Positions 59,586 through 64,000 of a stretch of 64,000 nt of DNA are shown piece after piece. The notes beneath the pieces are model-generated. The model was given only the letters and a program-made list of their open reading frames with translations. It searched no databases and was not told where the DNA came from. This stretch comes from Prevotella sp. (GTDB lineage Bacteria; Bacteroidota; Bacteroidia; Bacteroidales; Bacteroidaceae): assembly GCA_017934525.1 (NCBI GenBank), contig JAGBJJ010000075.1, positions 1-64,000 of the forward strand, read 5' to 3'. Made by a program: the position numbers and the translations under genes. Every line of letters begins with the position of its first letter. Position 1 is the first letter of the stretch.

Positions 59586-60584
59586 CTAACGGAAACTGTC
59601 GGTGAGCAATTTTATCTCTATCTGCGGCGTAATGCGCTCGTAGAGAATATTGTAGACTGCATCGAGAATGGGCATGTTGACGTGCCAGTGGCGGTTAATC
59701 TCCTTCATGCACTTAGTGCCGAAGTAGCCCTCTGCTATCATCTCCATCTCCATCTGTGCACTCTTCACGGAGTAACCTTTGCCAATCATGGTGCCGAAGA
59801 CACGGTTGCGCGAGAAATTGGAGTAGCCGGTCACGAGCAGGTCGCCCAGATAGACAGAGTCGTAGACCATGCGTTCGGGCATGGGACTGACGCTTTGCAG
59901 AAACCGCGACATCTCTTGCACGGCGTTCGACATGAGTACCGACTGGAAGTTGTCGCCGAACTTCAGTCCGCTGCAGATGCCTGCTGCGATGGCGTAGACG
60001 TTCTTCAGTACCGATGAATATTCGATGCCGATGACGTCGGTAGAAGTCTTGGTCTTTATAAACTGGCTTGTCAGCACGTCGGCAAAAGCCTGTGCCTTCT
60101 CTACGTCGGAACATCCCACGGTGAGATATGACAGGCGCTCAAGGGCCACTTCTTCGGCATGCGACGGTCCGCCGAGGCATGCCAGATGATCGTGGGGCAC
60201 ATCAAACACCTGGTGGAAATACTCCGAGCAGACAAGGTTCTCTTCCGGCACGATGCCTTTGATGGCCGTGACGATGAACTTCTCCTTCAGCCTTGTCTTC
60301 AGTTTCTTCAGATGATTCTTCAGATAAGGCGAAGGGACAACGAACACCAGCGTGTCATAGAGCTGCACGATACGGTTGATGTCGTTCTCGAAATGTATCT
60401 CGCTGGTGTCGAAATGCACGCTGGTGAGATAGCTGGGGTTGTGGCCCATGCGTTGGAAGTCGCGTATCTGGTCTTCGCGTCTCATATACCATCCGATGTG
60501 GTGGGTGTGTCCCACCACAATCTTGGCAATGGCCGTAGCCCAGCTTCCGCCGCCGATGATAGCTATTTTTCCACAGTCGAACAT
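59586..60584 (-). CDS. gpsA: NAD(P)-dependent glycerol-3-phosphate dehydrogenase
   Basis: A 332-residue cytosolic enzyme that makes sn-glycerol-3-phosphate for phospholipids. The Rossmann motif is IIGGGSWATAIAKI (9-22). Other conserved parts are FVVPSPYLKNHL, VTAIKGIVPEENLVCSEYF (the K-G-I/L catalytic Lys), LGGPSHAEEVA (the G-P-S/N-x-A-x-E motif), and the C-terminal substrate lysine region SSVLKNVYAIAAGICSGLKFGDN. It lies 50 bp after lysS. Together with CdsA and the CDP-alcohol phosphotransferase elsewhere in the window it supplies phospholipid synthesis. Confidence 0.96.
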   Translation of the reverse strand: MFDCGKIAIIGGGSWATAIAKIVVGHTHHIGWYMRREDQIRDFQRMGHNPSYLTSVHFDTSEIHFENDINRIVQLYDTLVFVVPSPYLKNHLKKLKTRLKEKFIVTAIKGIVPEENLVCSEYFHQVFDVPHDHLACLGGPSHAEEVALERLSYLTVGCSDVEKAQAFADVLTSQFIKTKTSTDVIGIEYSSVLKNVYAIAAGICSGLKFGDNFQSVLMSNAVQEMSRFLQSVSPMPERMVYDSVYLGDLLVTGYSNFSRNRVFGTMIGKGYSVKSAQMEMEMIAEGYFGTKCMKEINRHWHVNMPILDAVYNILYERITPQIEIKLLTDSFR

Positions 60585-60634
60585 AGTTTTTTATGAAACA
60601 CTCATTCGTAATTACTCATCAGGGCAGACGCTCG

Positions 60635-62365
60635 TTACTCGTTGGATTTGTCAATCCACATTTGCACTTCGTCTACCGAAGGTTTCTCGTAGCCCAGTTT
60701 GTACTTCTTGTTGATGTCGCCTATCTTTTGCTGCAGGCCCTGTGCTTTCTCGCCCTTGATGTCTTGTATGAGGTAGAAGCCAGCCTTGCGCAGCACGTAG
60801 ACCCACTCTTCAGGCACCCCGATGGCGCCCCATTCCTGCACGCTGCTCTGTGGTGCTTTCTTCTCGGGTTTCATCTGCGGGAAGAGCATGATTTCGCCGA
60901 TGGCGAATTTTCCTGTCATGAGCATGGTCAGACGGTCGATGCCGATGCCGATGCCACTGGTAGGCGGCATGCCATACTGTAGGGCGCGGAGGAAGTCGTG
61001 GTCGATGATCATGGCTTCGTCGTCGCCCTTGTCAGCCAGACGCATCTGTTCTTTGAAGCGCTCTTCCTGGTCGATGGGGTCGTTGAGCTCAGAGTAGGCA
61101 TTAGCCAGCTCCTTGCCGTTGACCATCAGCTCGAAGCGCTCGGTCAGTCCGGGCTTGGAGCGGTGCATCTTCGTCAGGGGCGACATCTCCACGGGATAGT
61201 CGATGATGAAGGTGGGCTGTATGAACGTGCCTTCGCAGAACTCGCCGAAGAGTTCGTCGATGAGCTTGCCCTTACCCATAGTTTCATCAACCTCCATGCC
61301 TTTCTCCTTGCAGAAAGCGCGTATTTCATCTTCTGTTTTGTCGGCACAGTCGAAGCCCGTTTTCTCCTTGATGGCGTCGAGTATGGGCAGACGGCGATAA
61401 GGTGCCTTAAATGAAATGACATTGCCGTCGATTTCCACTTCGGGCTTGCCGTTCACGGCCGTGCATATTTCCTCGAGCATCTTCTCGGTGAACGACATCA
61501 TCCAGTTGTAGTCCTTATAGCTGACGTAGAGCTCCATGCATGTGAACTCAGGGTTGTGGGTCTTGTCCATTCCCTCATTGCGGAAGTTCTTGCCCATCTC
61601 ATAGACGCCTTCGAAGCCGCCTACGATGAGACGCTTCAGATAGAGCTCGGTGGCGATGCGCATATACATGTCTTGGTTGAGGGCATTGAAGTGCGTCATA
61701 AAGGGGCGTGCACTGGCACCTCCGGCGATGCTCTGCAGGATAGGTGTCTCAACCTCAGTATAGCCGGCGTCGTCGAGTATTCGTCTCATGGTACGCACGA
61801 TGACGGCTCGCTTGAGGAAAGTGTCCTTCACGCCTTCGTTCACCACGAGGTCGACGTAGCGCTGGCGATAGCGCAGCTCAGGATCGTCGAATTTGTCGTA
61901 GGCCACGCCGTCCTTATATTTCACGATGGGCAGTGGCTTCAGGCTCTTTGAGAGCATGGTGAGTTCCTTTGCATGTACGGAAATCTCTCCCGTCTGCGTG
62001 CGGAACACGAAGCCGCGCACGCCGATAAAGTCGCCGATGTCCATCAGTTTCTTGAACACCACGTTATAAAGGTCTTTGTTGTCATCGGGACAGATGTCGT
62101 CGCGGGTGATATATACCTGTATGCGGCCTTTGGAGTCTTGCAGTTCGGCAAACGAAGCCTTGCCCATGACGCGGCGGCTCATGATGCGGCCGGCGATGCA
62201 CACTTCGCGTGGCTCGTCGTCGTCGGAGAAGCTGTCGCGTATCTCAGTGGAAAAAGCATTGGTGGGATACTCTGCTGCAGGGTAGGGGTTGATGCCCATC
62301 TTGCGCAACTCGTCGAGCGACTGCCGACGAAGAATTTCTTGTTCACTCAGTTCAAGTACGTTCAT
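60635..62365 (-). CDS. lysS: Lysyl-tRNA synthetase, class II
   Basis: A 576-residue class II aminoacyl-tRNA synthetase. The N-terminal OB-fold anticodon-binding domain holds VCIAGRIMSRRVMGKASFAELQDSKGRIQVY. Motif 1 is near YTEVETPILQSIAGGASARPF, motif 2 is FRNEGMDKTHNPEFT, and motif 3 is GIGIGIDRLTMLMT near residue 490. A C-terminal extension of about 60 residues after motif 3 (EKKAPQSSVQEWGAIGVPEEWVYVLRK...) is typical of Bacteroidota LysS. It leads the lysS-gpsA-pgi run; the -7 element is at 62397-62404. Confidence 0.97.
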   Translation of the reverse strand: MNVLELSEQEILRRQSLDELRKMGINPYPAAEYPTNAFSTEIRDSFSDDDEPREVCIAGRIMSRRVMGKASFAELQDSKGRIQVYITRDDICPDDNKDLYNVVFKKLMDIGDFIGVRGFVFRTQTGEISVHAKELTMLSKSLKPLPIVKYKDGVAYDKFDDPELRYRQRYVDLVVNEGVKDTFLKRAVIVRTMRRILDDAGYTEVETPILQSIAGGASARPFMTHFNALNQDMYMRIATELYLKRLIVGGFEGVYEMGKNFRNEGMDKTHNPEFTCMELYVSYKDYNWMMSFTEKMLEEICTAVNGKPEVEIDGNVISFKAPYRRLPILDAIKEKTGFDCADKTEDEIRAFCKEKGMEVDETMGKGKLIDELFGEFCEGTFIQPTFIIDYPVEMSPLTKMHRSKPGLTERFELMVNGKELANAYSELNDPIDQEERFKEQMRLADKGDDEAMIIDHDFLRALQYGMPPTSGIGIGIDRLTMLMTGKFAIGEIMLFPQMKPEKKAPQSSVQEWGAIGVPEEWVYVLRKAGFYLIQDIKGEKAQGLQQKIGDINKKYKLGYEKPSVDEVQMWIDKSNE

Positions 62366-62396
62366 ATCTTCTTTTCGAATGTTTTCTTTGGGGTGG

Positions 62397-62404
62397 CAAA
62401 GTTA
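62397..62404 (-). promoter_or_regulatory. -7 element of the lysS operon
   Basis: CAAAGTTA on the plus strand, TAACTTTG on the minus strand, about 31 bp upstream of the lysS ATG. Confidence 0.7.
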
Positions 62405-62481
62405 CAAAAAAAAGTTGATATATAAAAGGAATTAACGAATATTGTTTTATAAAATACGCGTGAATGTCGCCGAGGTGTGGC

Positions 62482-62512
62482 AAAAAGAAAAGTCTGGCGA
62501 TGAAGCCAGACC
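62482..62512 (-). terminator. Terminator of the secreted-protein gene
   Basis: GTCTGGC (62492-62498) pairs with GCCAGAC (62505-62511) around a GATGAA loop; on the minus strand TTTTCTTTTT follows. It starts about 25 bp after the stop codon at 62538. Confidence 0.85.
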
Positions 62513-62537
62513 TTTCTTGCCTGTGGTGCAGATATGT

Positions 62538-64000
62538 TTATTTCACGATTCTCTTCTGGCCGTTGATGACATAGATGCCGGGAGCGAGGCCAGCTTTGGC
62601 GTTGACCTTGGTGCCCTGCAGGGTGAAGATGTCAGAGGTGTCGGCAGTGGTGCTGATGCGGCTGATGCCAGTTGTCTCGTCTTCCTCCACCTTCACGTTG
62701 TCGATGGTGAGTGTCATCTGGTCTTGGGCGCTGATGGCGTGTATGCCGAAGTAGTAGGCATTGGTTTCCTCTACCTTGACAAGTCCCTTGTAAGTGGTGA
62801 GCGTTCCGTTGCTGATCTCTGTGGGCGCAATCACCTCAGTGCTCATCGTCTCGGCTTGAGCGTTAGTGCCCAGCTTCACCTCCATCTTTTCAGGGTAAAC
62901 AGACGAGTTCTTGGCGTCGACAGAGAAGATGTAGTTCTTGCCGGCCTCAAGCTTGATGGCAGGCGAGATGAGCCAGTCGTCGCCGTCAGCCTTGGTCATC
63001 ATGTTGAAGTACTCTACGTTTCCGCCCAGCGAGTTGTGGTTCCATGTGTAGCCGTCGTTGTTGGCGTCGATGACGGTCCAGCTGCCAAAGCCGGCTTTTG
63101 TGCTGAAGTCCTCGACGAAGGGCACCTCCAGGCCGTCGTTGCCCGTCTTCTTGATGGTAATATTCGACAGGGCCTCGGTCAGGTACACCTGGTTCTTGCT
63201 TGTGCTCTCAATGGCAAACTGCGTGTTGTTTGTGAAGGTCTCCGCGGCAGCATCGTAGTCGAGCACCAGGTCCTCAAACTGGTAGGTATTGCCGGTAGGC
63301 GTTGCGATGAGGTAGTAGTCAGAGTTGCTCACCTTGCCCATATACTGTCCTTTCTTGAAGGTCACCTTGTCGCCTTCTATGCTACCTTTGATCCAGGCAT
63401 TGGGCATGTCGCTGAAGAATCCCTTGATATAGACGTCGGCACCGCTGAAGCCGATGTAGACCGGATATTTCTGGATAGACTGGCTGACGTAGCCTTCGGC
63501 CTCCATGGCGTAGGTCTCTGTCTGCAAGCCGGCAGGCGGAGTGACCAGCTCGTCGGCCACGTGGACGGTGTATACGGTGTTATAGTCGCCGAAGCCCGTC
63601 CACTCGCCGCTGGTCCAGGCAGCACCGAAGATGACGCTCTTCGAGGTCCCGTTCAGCGTGATTTTGCCGTCGCTGATAGTGTAGGTCAGCTGCTTCACGT
63701 TGTTCTTCACCTCAGCCTCCTCATAGTCTTCGTCGTAGTCGAGCACGCGGATGAGAGCCGAGTCGGTGCGCTCTCGTTGTAGCCGATGGGCTGTCCCATC
63801 TGCACGGTGATGGTCTTGCCGTCGTCGCTGAGCGTACCTTCAATCCATGCGTCGGAGAGCAGCTTTGCCAGAGGCTGCTTGATGTACACTTTCGAGTTGT
63901 CGCCGAAAACGATGTCTACGGTACCGGTCTGTACGCCGCGGCTCACGTAGTAGCCCGTGGTGTAGTACGAGTAGCCCGAGCGGTCGTACGTCTTCAGTTC
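62538..64000 (-). pseudogene. Secreted repeat protein with C-terminal sorting-like module, frameshifted and cut by the window edge
   Basis: The coding frame enters from beyond 64000 (E-L-K-T-Y-D-R-S-G-Y...) and runs to about 63775, then the homologous continuation (DSALIRVLDYDEDYEEAE) is in another frame. Removing two bases within GAGAGC at about 63771-63775 joins them as N-E-R-T-D-S-A-L. The protein contains at least two copies of a module: VYIKQPLAKLLSDAWIEGTLSDDGKTITV and VYIKGFFSDMPNAWIKGSIEGDKVTF. A carbohydrate-binding-like domain follows (WTVIDANNDGYTWNH, DWLISPAIKLEAGKNYIFSVDAK). The end, FTLQGTKVNAKAGLAPGIYVINGQKRIVK, is a C-terminal module typical of surface proteins in Prevotella-like bacteria. 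Role unknown. Confidence 0.72.

Overview
The window is chromosomal DNA from a member of the phylum Bacteroidota, most likely the order Bacteroidales and Prevotella-like. Many genes are preceded by the Bacteroidota sigma-factor -7 element TAnnTTTG, usually as TAACTTTGCA or TACCTTTGCA. Shine-Dalgarno sites are weak or absent. The gene content also fits: NadB, DUF349, DUF2723, DUF4230, DUF4738, DUF4890 and DUF5686 families, paired S9 dipeptidyl peptidases, and the rsfS-ftsH-cdsA and lysS-gpsA-pgi orders. The genus is an inference from style and not a database result. No phage, insertion sequence, CRISPR array or rRNA was seen; there is one tRNA.

Layout. 1-5 kb: two metallo-beta-lactamase-fold genes (one cut by the window edge), then a minus-strand operon of L-aspartate oxidase, a lipoprotein solute-binding protein and a FecCD-type permease. 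5-8 kb: PBP4-type carboxypeptidase, a small outer-membrane barrel and an EcsC-family protein. 8-14.3 kb: rsfS-ftsH-cdsA-M16 peptidase. 14.4-20 kb: tRNA-Gln, a DUF349 protein, a CorA transporter with a structured leader, and PepD. 20-27 kb: a flippase-like protein, KsgA, a candidate small RNA, cyclophilin, a MATE pump, and a UvrD helicase with an embedded DEDDh exonuclease. 27-34.8 kb: an S9 peptidase, a membrane protein/RHH/SPFH cluster, MnmA and a sialidase. 34.9-42.6 kb: purD with two membrane genes, then DUF2723, polysaccharide deacetylase and queG. 42.7-53 kb: a second S9 peptidase, a THUMP methyltransferase, an IspD-like enzyme divergent from a CDP-alcohol phosphotransferase, a DUF5686 outer-membrane protein, TrmO and two DUF4230 genes. 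53-64 kb: a frameshifted DUF4890-like gene, two flavodoxins with a CMD-cupin fusion, a DUF4738 lipoprotein, lysS-gpsA-pgi-HAD, and a frameshifted secreted protein running off the end.

The genes are mostly core: translation and RNA modification (RsfS, KsgA, MnmA, QueG, TrmO, LysS, THUMP methyltransferase), envelope and lipid synthesis (CdsA, GpsA, CDP-alcohol transferase, PBP4), proteolysis and peptide use (FtsH, M16, PepD, two S9 enzymes) and transport. The sialidase and secreted peptidases suggest a host-associated organism feeding on glycoprotein.

The most unusual material is non-coding. (1) A family of intergenic arrays of a GGCC-centred 14-bp palindrome-like core, spaced at exactly 21 bp, occurs at three places (6330, 31974, 46444). 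(2) The corA leader holds a 12-nt sequence perfectly complementary to the translation-initiation region, overlapped by an alternative hairpin, which gives a riboswitch-like layout. (3) Three mutually crossing inverted repeats lie just behind tRNA-Gln. (4) A promoter-to-terminator unit without a convincing gene lies at 22.13-22.28 kb. Two genes carry apparent frameshifts, which may be real or may be sequence errors.
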